The notes beneath the pieces were generated by a model. The model was not told the DNA's origin. It made no database searches and worked only from the letters and a program-made list of their open reading frames with translations. From Anaerolineae bacterium (GTDB lineage Bacteria; Chloroflexota; Anaerolineae; Aggregatilineales; Aggregatilineaceae): a stretch of DNA of 64,000 nucleotides. Within the stretch, counting starts at the first letter, position 1. Each line of letters begins with the position of its first letter. Where the stretch lies: the NCBI GenBank assembly GCA_018432315.1, contig JAHDLB010000012.1:177403-241402 (forward strand), given 5' to 3'. The translations under genes and the position numbers were made by a program. Shown piece by piece: positions 51,799 through 60,363 of the stretch.

Positions 51799-52764
51799 CT
51801 AGGTCCCCAGGTGGGGATACCCAAGCGTTTCCATCACCGCGACCATCACGTCCGCCGCCGCCTCGATCGAGTCGTCCAGGTACTGGCGCGATTCGGTCGC
51901 TTCGAACTCCCCGGCCTCGATGGCCGCCGACCGTGCGATCAGCCGCCGGGCCGCGTGTTGGCCCGCCTCGCGGGCGATGCGCGTCCACATGTTGACGCGG
52001 ATCACGCCGTCGTCGGCCAGCCCGGTCATCTGGTCCGCGGTCAGGCTCGACGTGCCGTGCAGCACCAGCCGCGCCTCGCCCAGGCTCTCCGTCAGCGCCC
52101 GGGCACGCGCTTTCAGATAGCGCGCCTCGCCCACCCGGTCGGACTGCTGCTCCGTGCCCAGGTCGGCCACCAGCAGATCGACGCCCGTGTCGCGCATGTA
52201 GGCGACAGCTTTGTCGATGTACGCGTCCTGCTGGACGGCCTGCGTCCGCCCGGCCACGCTCAGCTCTTCGATGATGCCCTCGACCATCACCTGATGGCCG
52301 TAGGTCGCCACGTAGTCGCGCGTCCACGCCCGGTTGTCGTCGAGGGGATATTTCTGCGCGTCGAACATCACGGTTGCCAGATGTGGCAGCCCTTCCACCA
52401 GCGCCCAGCGATCGCGCTTCGGGTCGGCGTGATCCAGGTGGGGCAGCACCGTCACGTTCTTATAGGGCGCGTCCGGGCCATCGCACAGCGCGCGCAGGTG
52501 GGCCATGTTCGAGAGGAACCCGGTGGGCGCGTGGCGGCTGTAGGTGATCCGCTCGGCCTGGGGCATGTGCGGGTACGTGAACGTCATCGCGACGGCCAGC
52601 GGCACCGACGCGAGGTGATACTGCTCCGCGATGCGCTGCCCTGCCAGCAGGATCGCCTCGGTGTTCCAGTGGGCCGCCGTGCAGAAGATCGCCATGCTGG
52701 CCCCGCGCTCGCGAAAAAGCTGCGTGATTTCCAGCGCTTCAGCGCGCTGAGTAACAAATGCCAT
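51799..52764 (-). CDS. Class II fructose-bisphosphate-aldolase-like protein
   Basis: 321 residues. Zn-aldolase motifs are visible: NVTVLPHLDHADP (strand with HxDH, catalytic Asp and Zn His), VMFDAQKYPLDDNRAWTRDY (D-S/A-S-like loop with N), VEGIIEELSVAGR (Zn Glu/His region, VEAE-like), RLVLHGTSSL (Zn His) and GVIRVNMWTRIAREAG (phosphate site). Cleaves a ketose-1-phosphate or bisphosphate to triose units; this is the lyase of the isomerase-kinase-aldolase operon, and is transcribed first. Motifs are more diverged than in FbaA/GatY, so the substrate is probably not fructose-1,6-bisphosphate. Confidence 0.85.
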   Translation of the reverse strand: MAFVTQRAEALEITQLFRERGASMAIFCTAAHWNTEAILLAGQRIAEQYHLASVPLAVAMTFTYPHMPQAERITYSRHAPTGFLSNMAHLRALCDGPDAPYKNVTVLPHLDHADPKRDRWALVEGLPHLATVMFDAQKYPLDDNRAWTRDYVATYGHQVMVEGIIEELSVAGRTQAVQQDAYIDKAVAYMRDTGVDLLVADLGTEQQSDRVGEARYLKARARALTESLGEARLVLHGTSSLTADQMTGLADDGVIRVNMWTRIAREAGQHAARRLIARSAAIEAGEFEATESRQYLDDSIEAAADVMVAVMETLGYPHLGT

Positions 52765-52798
52765 CCTTCACCTGCCTCAAAGTGTCCGGTCTTCTCTG

Positions 52799-52826
52799 AG
52801 TATAGGACACCGCGAGCGTTGAGCAA
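52799..52826 (-). promoter_or_regulatory. Promoter of the aldolase-kinase-isomerase operon
   Basis: Minus strand TTGCTC (52821-52826), 16-bp spacer, TATACT (52799-52804, 5/6), 35 nt ahead of the aldolase start. Confidence 0.5.
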
Positions 52827-52885
52827 AGCGACGAGGCGGGCTACAATCGTGCGCGGCACCTTCGCGCCCCCAGGAGAGCACGCGC

Positions 52886-53809
52886 ATGATCGGAGCAGTG
52901 GACATCGGCGGCACCAAGATCGCGGTCGGGATCGTCGACCGGGACGGGCAGGTGCTGGCCCGCGCGGAATGCCCCACCGACCCCCAGCGCGGCCCGGCGG
53001 ATGGTCTGGAGCGCATCACGGCGCTGCTGCACGGTACCGCGGCCCAGGCAGGCGCCACGCTCACCGGGATCGGCGTCGGCTGCACCGGCCCGGTCTATCC
53101 GCTGACGGGCACGATTGGCGACGTGCCTTTCCTGCCGGGCTGGGAGGGCCTCCGGCTGGTGGACGAGCTGGCGGCCCGGTTCGGCGTCCCGGCAGCGATG
53201 GAGAACGACGCCGACGCGGTCGCGCTCGCCGAGGCGCAGTGGGGCGCCGGGCGCGGTGTGAGCGCGTTCATCTACGTGACGGTGAGCACCGGCATCGGCG
53301 CGGGGATGGTCTTCGACGGCAAGCTGTACCGGGGCGTGGACGGCGCTCACCCGGAGATCGGCCACCACGTCATCGACGCGTCGGGACCGCTGTGTACCTG
53401 CGGGGCGCGCGGCTGTTGGGAAAGCCTGGCGAGCGGCCCGGCGCTGGCCGAATGGTTCCGGGCCACGTATCCCGGCGCGCTGGCGCCCGGCCCGGTGGAC
53501 GCCCGGCAGATCTGCGCCGCAGCCGAGCGCGGCGATCCGCGGGCGCGGGCCGCCGTGGACCGCCTGGGCACCTACACCGGCCTGGGGCTGGCGAACCTCG
53601 TCACGCTGTTCGTGCCGGACGTGATCGCGCTGGGCGGCGGCGTGATGCAGAGCCGGCACCTGTTCTGGGAGCGCGTCCAGGACACGATCCGCGCTACCTG
53701 CCGGCTGGTGCCTCACGAGCGAGTGCGGCTGGTCCCGGCGGCGCTTGGATCGGAGGCGCCGCTGGCCGGGGCGGCGAGCGTCTGGCTGCACCGGTACGGC
53801 GCGGCGTGA
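52886..53809 (+). CDS. ROK-family sugar kinase
   Basis: 307 residues, kinase-sized without an N-terminal DNA-binding domain, so an enzyme rather than a NagC/XylR-like repressor. Marks: GAVDIGGTKIAVGIV (phosphate 1), AAMENDADAVALAEAQWGAG, VTVSTGIGAGMVFDGKLYRG and the ROK Zn site HPEIGHHVI with CTCGARGCWES. Phosphorylates a hexose such as glucose, fructose, N-acetylmannosamine or similar at the expense of ATP. AGGAG precedes the ATG. Divergent from the aldolase operon (121 bp). With the phosphorylases nearby, glucokinase activity would be useful, but this is inference. Confidence 0.92.
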   Translation: MIGAVDIGGTKIAVGIVDRDGQVLARAECPTDPQRGPADGLERITALLHGTAAQAGATLTGIGVGCTGPVYPLTGTIGDVPFLPGWEGLRLVDELAARFGVPAAMENDADAVALAEAQWGAGRGVSAFIYVTVSTGIGAGMVFDGKLYRGVDGAHPEIGHHVIDASGPLCTCGARGCWESLASGPALAEWFRATYPGALAPGPVDARQICAAAERGDPRARAAVDRLGTYTGLGLANLVTLFVPDVIALGGGVMQSRHLFWERVQDTIRATCRLVPHERVRLVPAALGSEAPLAGAASVWLHRYGAA

Positions 53810-53905
53810 ACGCGTCGACCGGCCATCTTTGGGGGGCCAATCGATCGCTTTTTCCCCCTCTGAAAATGGCTCACAACAGCCTCGTGTATTGGCTCGCCGG
53901 GCAAC

Positions 53906-53934
53906 TTGACACGGCACCTAAGCTTATGTATGCT
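53906..53934 (+). promoter_or_regulatory. Strong promoter of the LacD-type aldolase gene
   Basis: Perfect TTGACA (53906-53911), exact 17-bp spacer, TATGCT (53929-53934). It reads toward the aldolase at 54069 with a leader of about 130 nt. The gap 53810-54068 holds no gene. Confidence 0.65.
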
Positions 53935-54068
53935 AGTCTTTAAACTTAGAATTAACGATGTAAAGTCACACGCCACTTTGTTTATGGAACCAGCATTTTA
54001 TACGATCTGCGGGCGCCCCAGTTGCGGGCGTTCGCACGTTTGGTTGACAACATCACAGGAGCACAGCA

Positions 54069-55052
54069 GTGACCCAACAAGTCGGCCCCGGCACATGGCG
54101 CGGCCTGAAACAAACCAGCACCAGCGACCACATCTTCACCATTCTGGCTTTCGACCAGCGCGGCAACTACCGCAAGATGCTGCCCGAAGGCACCCCGTAT
54201 GAGGCGGCAGTCCAGATCAAGACCGAGGTCGTCAGCGCGCTGTCGCCTCACACCAGCGCCGTGCTGCTCGATCCGATCTACGGCTTGCAGCCCGCGCTGC
54301 ACGTGGCCGGGTCGAGCGGCCTGCTGGTGGCGCTGGAGAAAAGCGGCTACAGCGGCGATTCCACCTATCGCCGGCTGGATTTCATCGAGGGCTGGACGGT
54401 GGACAAAATCAAGCGCATGGGCGCGTCCGCCGCCAAGCTGCTGGTGTACTACCACCCGGACTCGGGCGCGCTGGCCAACGAGCTGGACGAGATCATGCGC
54501 CAGCTCGCCGCCGACTGCCGGCGCGTCGACCTGCCGTTCTTCGTCGAGCCGCTGTCCTACAGCCTGGACCCCGCGGTCAGCAAGTCCAGCGCGGCGTTCG
54601 CTGCGACGCGCCCGAACGCCGTGCGCGAAACGGCGCGCCGCCTCAGCCGCCTGGGCGTGGACGTGCTGAAGCTCGAATTCCCGGTCGATGCAGCGTTCGA
54701 CACTGACGAGGCGGCATGGCGATCCGCCTGCGAGGCGATCAGCGAGGTGTGCGCGGTTCCGTGGGTGCTGTTGAGCGCGGGCGTGGACTTCGAGACGTTC
54801 GAGAAGCAGGTCACCGTGGCCTGTCAGGCGGGTGCCAGCGGCTTTTTAGCCGGGCGCGCCATCTGGCGAGAGGGTGTCGCGATGGACACCGCCGGGCGCA
54901 TGGCCTTCCTGCAGGATACCGCGGTCGAGCGCGTCGCGCGCCTGTCCGAGATCGCGACGCAATACGCGCGCCCGTGGACCGAGTTTTTCGCGCCGCCCAC
55001 CGGCGGCGAGTCCTGGTTCACCGGGTACGATTCGCTCACGCCCCAGGCATAA
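54069..55052 (+). CDS. Tagatose-1,6-bisphosphate aldolase-like protein (LacD family, class I)
   Basis: 327 residues, the normal size of LacD. Marks: FTILAFDQRGNYRKMLPEG, SAVLLDPIYGLQPAL, MGASAAKLLVYYHPD, FFVEPLSYSL and GVDVLKLEFPVDAAF with the probable Schiff-base Lys, then VLLSAGVDFETFEKQV and GASGFLAGRAIWREGV (phosphate binding). Splits a ketohexose bisphosphate (tagatose or related) into dihydroxyacetone phosphate and glyceraldehyde-3-phosphate. GTG start with AGGAG 7 nt upstream. Monocistronic between a strong promoter and a strong terminator. Confidence 0.88.
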   Translation: MTQQVGPGTWRGLKQTSTSDHIFTILAFDQRGNYRKMLPEGTPYEAAVQIKTEVVSALSPHTSAVLLDPIYGLQPALHVAGSSGLLVALEKSGYSGDSTYRRLDFIEGWTVDKIKRMGASAAKLLVYYHPDSGALANELDEIMRQLAADCRRVDLPFFVEPLSYSLDPAVSKSSAAFAATRPNAVRETARRLSRLGVDVLKLEFPVDAAFDTDEAAWRSACEAISEVCAVPWVLLSAGVDFETFEKQVTVACQAGASGFLAGRAIWREGVAMDTAGRMAFLQDTAVERVARLSEIATQYARPWTEFFAPPTGGESWFTGYDSLTPQA

Positions 55053-55057
55053 AAAAC

Positions 55058-55088
55058 AGCGTGCTGCGGACCCGCTCCACAGCACGCT
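55058..55088. terminator. Bidirectional terminator between aldolase and GH94 operon
   Basis: AGCGTGCTG / CAGCACGCT perfect 9-bp stem, 13-nt loop. On the minus strand it is followed by GTTTTTTATG, giving a classic terminator for the phosphorylase operon; on the plus strand TTT follows. Confidence 0.75.
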
Positions 55089-55098
55089 TTACCCCGGC

Positions 55099-57513
55099 CT
55101 AGTCCCCCAGAACCACCTCGACCCGGTGAAGCTGTCCGTCCTCAAAGGCGGGGACGATGCCCCCTTCCACGAGCGCGCCGTCCACGTGAAGCGACGCGAC
55201 GCCGCGCCCGGTGCGCGCCGGGTTGCGCACGTCGATCACGTAGTCCGCGCCGCGAAACCGGCGCCGCATCTCGAACCCCTCCCACCCCGGCGGAATGCAC
55301 GGGTCGATCAGCAGGCCGTCGTAGGTGGGCCGGATGCCGAGCATGTACTGCGTCGCCGCCTGGTAGGCCCATGACGCCGTGCCGGACAGCCAGCTATTGC
55401 GCGCCAGCCCAAACTGCGGATGCTCGTCGCCCAGGATGTTCTGAGCGTAGACGTACGGCTCGCACTCGTATTCGTCGATCGCGTCGTTCCTGGCGGCGGG
55501 GTTGATCCGCGTGTAGTAGTCGTAGGCGCGCGCGCCACGCCCGACCAGCGTTTCGGCGATCATCACCCACGGGTTGATGTGCAGGAAGATCCCGCCGTTC
55601 TCTTTGGCGCCGGGCGGATAGGTGCTCATGCCGCCGACGTTGGGGTCGTAGCCATCGTAGCCCGGCGCGCTGAGCTTGATGCCGTGCCGCGTGGCGAGCC
55701 GGTCGTGCACGGCGTCCAGGGCCAGGGCGGCGTGCTCCGGCGGCGCGAAACCGGCGAGCACCGCCCACGCCTGCCCATAGGCGTAAATCTGGCCGGTCGT
55801 GTTGCGCTGCGAGCCGAGCGGCTGGCCGCCCTCGTCGAAATACTGGACGTACCACGCCCCGTCCCACGCCTGCGCGTTGACGCGCGCTTTCATCTCGGCG
55901 TGGTAAGCCGCCCACTGCTGCGCCAGCGCCACCTCGCCCTGCGCCCGCGCCAGCTCGGCCAGATCGAGCAGCGCCCGGCCATACAGGCACGCGGTGAACA
56001 CCGACTCGGCGCCGGTGGGCAGGTTCATCGTGTCGTTCCAGTCCGCGAAGCCGAGCAGCGGCAGGCCGTGCGCGCCCACGTCCGACCGGGTGAACGCGAT
56101 CGCCCGGCGCAGGTGCTCGGCGACCGTGCCGCTTTCCAGGGGCCGGTCGTCGCGGTCTTTGTCGTAGAACGGAATCGTCCGGTCCAGAAAGGCAAGATCG
56201 CCCGTCTCCTTGAGGTACCCGCACACCGCCAGCACGATCCACAGGTGATCGTCGCTGTAATACTGGGGACGCTCTTCGTCCTCGGCGGCATCCCCGACGC
56301 TACCCTCCATCGTCAGCGGGTTGAACTGGTGCATGGCCGATCCGTCCCGCCGCTGGACGCTCAACAGCTTCTCGATCAGCGCGCGGGCTTCGTCCGGCAT
56401 GTGCGCGACGACGCCCATCACGTCCTGCGAGCTGTCGCGCACGCCGATCCCGCGCGTGCCCAGCCCAAGCTGGTACAGCGACAGGTAACGCGACCAGTTC
56501 TTGGTGGTGTGGCACTGGCGCGGGTGGTGGACGTTCAACATGCTGTTCATGGCGGGATCGGGCGTCTGGACCTGGATGGTGGCGAGGTAATCTTCCCAGA
56601 AGCGCCCCAGCGCCGCGAAGGCCCCATCGACGGCGGACGGATCCCAATACGTCCGGATCGACGGCAGGGCCGCCTCCAGGCCGGGCGCCTGCCCCAACTG
56701 CGTGACGAAGCGGCGCGTCTCGCCGGGCGCGATCGCGCCGAGGTGGTGCAGCAGCGCGCCGATGTTGTCGCCGCGATGCGCCTCGTAATCGCTCAACTCC
56801 GCCGCGCGCAATGCCAGCGGGCCCGCCCAGGTGCCGTATTCGTGATCGCCCAGGAAGCGCCGCCGGTCGCTCTCGAACGAGCTCACCGGCCCGCTCGACG
56901 TGAAATAGTTGACGTGCGTATCGCGCCGCATGAACGCGTACTGCATCAGCACGAGGTGGCCTTCATCGTCATTCCACGCCCGGCTCTGCATGGTCTGCGG
57001 CACCCAGTCCGCGTTGTTGAACTGCTTGAGCGCGTCGAAATGCGTGTATTCCACCACCGGGATCGCGTCCACTTCGAGCGGCGCAGCGGAGACGTTCGTG
57101 ACGCGGATGTCGCGCAGAACCCGGTTGCCACCGTGCGGCACGAAGATCGTCACGTCGGCGCGCAGGCCAAAGCCCTCCGACACGATCCGCGAATAGCCCA
57201 TGCCCACGTGGCACTCGTAGCGATCGAGCGGGTCGAGCGTGGGCACGAAGAACGGCGAAAAGACGCGGTAGGCATCGCCCTGCCTGATCCGCAGGTAGAG
57301 CGTCTCGCCGTTGAAGTGGGACGCGGGAAGCTGGGGGATGTACTTCACGATCCGGTTGAGCGACGGGTCGCCCTGGCAGATCAGCGATCCGCCGGTCTGG
57401 TCCACGAATCCGCCAAACGCCAGCGTCCCGATGTAGTTGATCCAGCGAACCGGCGTCTTGGGCGTGGTGATCACATATTCGCGCCGGGCATCGTCGAAAT
57501 AGCCATACGCCAT
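55099..57513 (-). CDS. GH94 family glycoside phosphorylase
   Basis: 804 residues, the length of cellobiose phosphorylases. Opens MAYGYFDDARREYVITTPKT, WINYIG, the usual GH94 start. Catalytic region LLGFADWNDTMNLP with the general acid Asp at about residue 490. Phosphate and sugar-site neighbours: GLGTRGIGVRDSSQDVMG, DDHLWIVLAVCGYLKETGD, KENGGIFLHINPWVMIAE and FGLARNSWLSGTASWAY. It cleaves a beta-linked disaccharide with phosphate to give a sugar-1-phosphate without spending ATP, in the cytoplasm. Compared with its upstream neighbour the loop after the catalytic Asp is different (TMNLPTGAE rather than CLNLNTFSAE), so a different disaccharide is likely. Confidence 0.92.
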   Translation of the reverse strand: MAYGYFDDARREYVITTPKTPVRWINYIGTLAFGGFVDQTGGSLICQGDPSLNRIVKYIPQLPASHFNGETLYLRIRQGDAYRVFSPFFVPTLDPLDRYECHVGMGYSRIVSEGFGLRADVTIFVPHGGNRVLRDIRVTNVSAAPLEVDAIPVVEYTHFDALKQFNNADWVPQTMQSRAWNDDEGHLVLMQYAFMRRDTHVNYFTSSGPVSSFESDRRRFLGDHEYGTWAGPLALRAAELSDYEAHRGDNIGALLHHLGAIAPGETRRFVTQLGQAPGLEAALPSIRTYWDPSAVDGAFAALGRFWEDYLATIQVQTPDPAMNSMLNVHHPRQCHTTKNWSRYLSLYQLGLGTRGIGVRDSSQDVMGVVAHMPDEARALIEKLLSVQRRDGSAMHQFNPLTMEGSVGDAAEDEERPQYYSDDHLWIVLAVCGYLKETGDLAFLDRTIPFYDKDRDDRPLESGTVAEHLRRAIAFTRSDVGAHGLPLLGFADWNDTMNLPTGAESVFTACLYGRALLDLAELARAQGEVALAQQWAAYHAEMKARVNAQAWDGAWYVQYFDEGGQPLGSQRNTTGQIYAYGQAWAVLAGFAPPEHAALALDAVHDRLATRHGIKLSAPGYDGYDPNVGGMSTYPPGAKENGGIFLHINPWVMIAETLVGRGARAYDYYTRINPAARNDAIDEYECEPYVYAQNILGDEHPQFGLARNSWLSGTASWAYQAATQYMLGIRPTYDGLLIDPCIPPGWEGFEMRRRFRGADYVIDVRNPARTGRGVASLHVDGALVEGGIVPAFEDGQLHRVEVVLGD

Positions 57514-57525
57514 GGCCGCCTCCGG

Positions 57526-59967
57526 TTAGTCTATAGTTGCCACCACCGAAACCGACTCGCGATCCGACCAGGGCACGAGATCGCCCTCCACCCGCTGGCC
57601 GTCGACCTCCAGGCGGACGCTGCCGCCGGGGCCGTTCCGGCGCACCGCGATCCGGTAGACCGTGCCGCGGCACACGCGCGTCGCCGTGAAGCCGTCCCAG
57701 CCGCCCGGCAGCACCGGCGCGATGCGCAGGCCGTCGTAATCGGGCCGGATGCCCAGGATCCACTGCGTGATGGCGACGAAGTTCCAGGCGGCGGTGCCGG
57801 TCAGCCACGAGTTTTTCGCCTCGCCGTGCGTCGGCGCGTCGCGCCCGGCGATCATCTGCGCGTACACGTAAGGCTCGCAGCGGTGAATCTCGCTGATGTC
57901 CTCGCGCGCCGAGGGGTTGATCCGCGTGTAATAGTCGAAAGCCCGGTCGCCATCGCTGGCCATCGCTTCGGCGATCATGACCCACGGGTTGGTGTGGCAG
58001 AAGATCCCGGCGTTCTCCTTGTAGCCGGGCGGGTACGACGAGATCTCGCCCAGGTGCAGGTAATACTGCGTATAGGCCGGTTGGTGGAGCATCAGCCCGT
58101 GCGGAGTCGCCAGCCGCTCGCGGGCGCTGTCCAATGCCTGCCGGGCCAGCCCGTCATCCAGGCCAATGCCCGCCATCACACACATGCCCTGCGGCTCGAC
58201 GTAGATCTGCCCCTCGGCGCACGTGGCCGACCCTACCCTGTCGCCAAAGTGGTCGTAGGCGCGCAGGAACCACGCGCCGTCCCAGCCGTGCTGCTTGACG
58301 GTCGCGGCCATGCGCTCCGCTGCGCTGAGATACGGCCCGGCATCCGCCCCATCCCGGCGGCAGGCCATCGCGGCCATCTCCTGCGCGGCCAGCACGAACA
58401 GCCCGCCGATGAACACCGACTCGGCCACCTTGCCGTCGCGGTTGGACGTGGTCTGGAAGGACTCGCCCGGCTCGGCAGAAAAAGTGTTGAGGTTCAGGCA
58501 GTCGTTCCAGTCGGCGCGGCCAATCAGCGGCAGGCCGTGCGGCCCCAGCCGGTCGAGCGTGTAGCGGATGCTGCGCTCCAGGTGATCCCACAGCGGCGCT
58601 TCGGTTCCGGGCTGGTTTTCGTAGGGAACCGGCTCGTCCAGGAAGCCCCAGTCGCCCGTCTCTTTGAGGTACGCCGCCACGGCGAGCACCAGCCACAGCG
58701 GATCGTCGTTGAAGTTCGACCCGGCGCCCGCGTTGCCGCGCTTGGTCAGGGGCTGGTACTGGTGGTGCGCGCCGCCGGAGTCGAGCTGGGTCGCCGCGAT
58801 GTCGAGCAGGCGCTCCCGCGCGCGCGCCGGGACCATGTGCACGAATCCGAGCAGGTCCTGGTTCGAGTCGCGGAAGCCCATCCCGCGCCCTACCCCGGAT
58901 TCGAACAGCGACGCCGAGCGCGACAGATTGAACGTCACCATGTTCTGGTAGGCGTTCCAGATGTTGACCATGCGGTTGGTGTGCACGTCGGGCGTGTTGA
59001 CCTGCAACCGGCCTACCAGGTCGTCCCAGGTGCGGGCCAGCGTGGCGAAGGCCGCCTCGACCGTCTCCACGTCGAGATAGCGCTCGATGATGGGCCGGAC
59101 CGTCCGCTTGTTGATCGTCTGCGAGCCGGGCGGGTCGAACTTGTCCTCGCGCGGGTTTTCGTGGTAGCCCAACAGCACGATCACGGTTTCGCTGGCGCCG
59201 GGCGCGAGGCGCAGCCGCGCCTGGAACACACCCACCGGCGCCCAACCGTGCGCGTGGGACCGGGTGCAGGCGCCACTCTCGACTGCCGCCGGGTTGTCCC
59301 AGCCGCGGTACGGCCCCAGGAAAGCGTCGCGCTGCGTATCGTAGCCCGCCAGCGCGCCCGAGCAGGCGAAGTAGGCGAAATGGTCGCGCCGCTCGCGGTA
59401 TTCGCTCTTGTGGTAGATCACGCCGTCCTCGATCTCGACCTCGCCGACGCTGAAATTGCGCTGGAAGTTGGCCGCGTCGTCGTAGGCATCCCACAGGCAG
59501 AACTCGATCGACGGGAAGATCGACAGGTCGACTGGCTCGTCCCGGCGGTTGGTGAGCGTCACCTGCCAGATCTCGAGCGGGTCGTTGGCCGGCACGAAGT
59601 AGCGCAGCCGAGCCTCGATGCCGGCGTAGGCCGACTCGATGATCGTGTAGCCCAGGCCGTGGCGGCACGTATACGCATCGAGATCGCGCCGCACCGGCTG
59701 CCAGGTGGGCGACCAGAATTCGCCGGTGCGGTCGTCGCGCAGGTAGACATAGCGCCCACCACTGTCCAGCGGGACGTTGTTGTACCGGTAGCGCGAAATG
59801 CGCCGCAGGCGGGCGTCGCGATAAAACGAATAGCCGCCTGCCGTGTTGGAAATCAAGCCGAAATATGCATCACTGCCGAGATAGTTGATCCAGGGGAGCG
59901 GGGTGTCGGGCCGCGTGATGACGTACTCGCGGCGCTCGTCGTCAAAATGACCGTAACGCATCATCAC
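57526..59967 (-). CDS. GH94 cellobiose phosphorylase-like protein
   Basis: 813 residues. MRYGHFDDERREYVITRPDT, LPWINYLGSDAYFGLISNTA is the typical cellobiose phosphorylase beginning. Catalytic LIGRADWNDCLNLNTFS has the general acid Asp at about residue 485. Also GRGMGFRDSNQDLLGFVHMV, SFNDDPLW-like SNFNDDPLWLVLAVAAYLK, KENAGIFCHTNPWVMIAEAM and KNSWLTGTAAWNFVAI. DWNDCLN and RDSNQDLLGF are found in characterised cellobiose phosphorylases, so cellobiose plus phosphate to glucose-1-phosphate and glucose is the best guess. First gene of a two-gene operon (12 bp gap) under a promoter with an overlapping palindromic operator. Confidence 0.93.
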   Translation of the reverse strand: MMMRYGHFDDERREYVITRPDTPLPWINYLGSDAYFGLISNTAGGYSFYRDARLRRISRYRYNNVPLDSGGRYVYLRDDRTGEFWSPTWQPVRRDLDAYTCRHGLGYTIIESAYAGIEARLRYFVPANDPLEIWQVTLTNRRDEPVDLSIFPSIEFCLWDAYDDAANFQRNFSVGEVEIEDGVIYHKSEYRERRDHFAYFACSGALAGYDTQRDAFLGPYRGWDNPAAVESGACTRSHAHGWAPVGVFQARLRLAPGASETVIVLLGYHENPREDKFDPPGSQTINKRTVRPIIERYLDVETVEAAFATLARTWDDLVGRLQVNTPDVHTNRMVNIWNAYQNMVTFNLSRSASLFESGVGRGMGFRDSNQDLLGFVHMVPARARERLLDIAATQLDSGGAHHQYQPLTKRGNAGAGSNFNDDPLWLVLAVAAYLKETGDWGFLDEPVPYENQPGTEAPLWDHLERSIRYTLDRLGPHGLPLIGRADWNDCLNLNTFSAEPGESFQTTSNRDGKVAESVFIGGLFVLAAQEMAAMACRRDGADAGPYLSAAERMAATVKQHGWDGAWFLRAYDHFGDRVGSATCAEGQIYVEPQGMCVMAGIGLDDGLARQALDSARERLATPHGLMLHQPAYTQYYLHLGEISSYPPGYKENAGIFCHTNPWVMIAEAMASDGDRAFDYYTRINPSAREDISEIHRCEPYVYAQMIAGRDAPTHGEAKNSWLTGTAAWNFVAITQWILGIRPDYDGLRIAPVLPGGWDGFTATRVCRGTVYRIAVRRNGPGGSVRLEVDGQRVEGDLVPWSDRESVSVVATID

Positions 59968-60037
59968 TCCAAAGCATAGTGTAGACCGATGTCAGGCAGC
60001 ACTCGGCGAGGACAAGATGACGGGGCACGCCGCCATT

Positions 60038-60053
60038 CTGAGAGCGCTCTCAG
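60038..60053. promoter_or_regulatory. LacI-family (CelR/CebR-like) operator
   Basis: CTGAGAGCGCTCTCAG, a perfect 16-bp palindrome with a central CG, shares GAGCGCTC with the known cellobiose-responsive box TGGGAGCGCTCCCA of LacI-type repressors. It lies 11 bp after the -10 of the phosphorylase promoter, covering about +5 to +20, a classical repression position. No LacI gene is in the window. Confidence 0.75.
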
Positions 60054-60064
60054 ATGTATCCCCC

Positions 60065-60093
60065 AGTATAGGGGAGAAACCGCCTCCCGTCAA
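60065..60093 (-). promoter_or_regulatory. Promoter of the GH94 operon
   Basis: Minus strand TTGACG (60088-60093, 5/6), exact 17-bp spacer, TATACT (60065-60070, 5/6). Transcription would begin near 60058, about 90 nt before the first phosphorylase start at 59967. Confidence 0.75.
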
Positions 60094-60187
60094 CAAGAGG
60101 CGACCTTTCGCGCCGCCCACCCCATCCGCCGCCAGGCCGCCGGCTGCGCCGGGACGTAATGGTGTGCTAATATAAGCCTAGTGTTAC

Positions 60188-60217
60188 TTGACAGCCTACT
60201 CCAACATTTGCCATACT
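60188..60217 (+). promoter_or_regulatory. Possible promoter of the STAND/BTAD regulator gene
   Basis: Perfect TTGACA (60188-60193), 18-bp spacer, CATACT (60212-60217, 4/6). The leader to the start at 60364 would be about 140 nt. The gap 59968-60363 otherwise contains only the divergent phosphorylase promoter and operator. Confidence 0.4.
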
Positions 60218-60363
60218 TACCGGTGAGGGCGTTGGGTACCGGCCAGTCACTTGTCGAACCATCACCCGCTGCCCGCCGGTCTTCTGCTCTGCAAATTAGG
60301 ACGTTGTTGTGTACAATCAAGGTGCAGCCTCAACGAGATGAGCGAGTAGTCAGGGCCCGTGTG

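Noticed and set aside
55420..59979. A 1519-codon open frame on the plus strand across the two phosphorylase genes
   Set aside because: It is antisense to two well-supported GH94 genes, is rich in Arg/Val/Asp from GC-rich codon mirroring, and has no recognisable domain.
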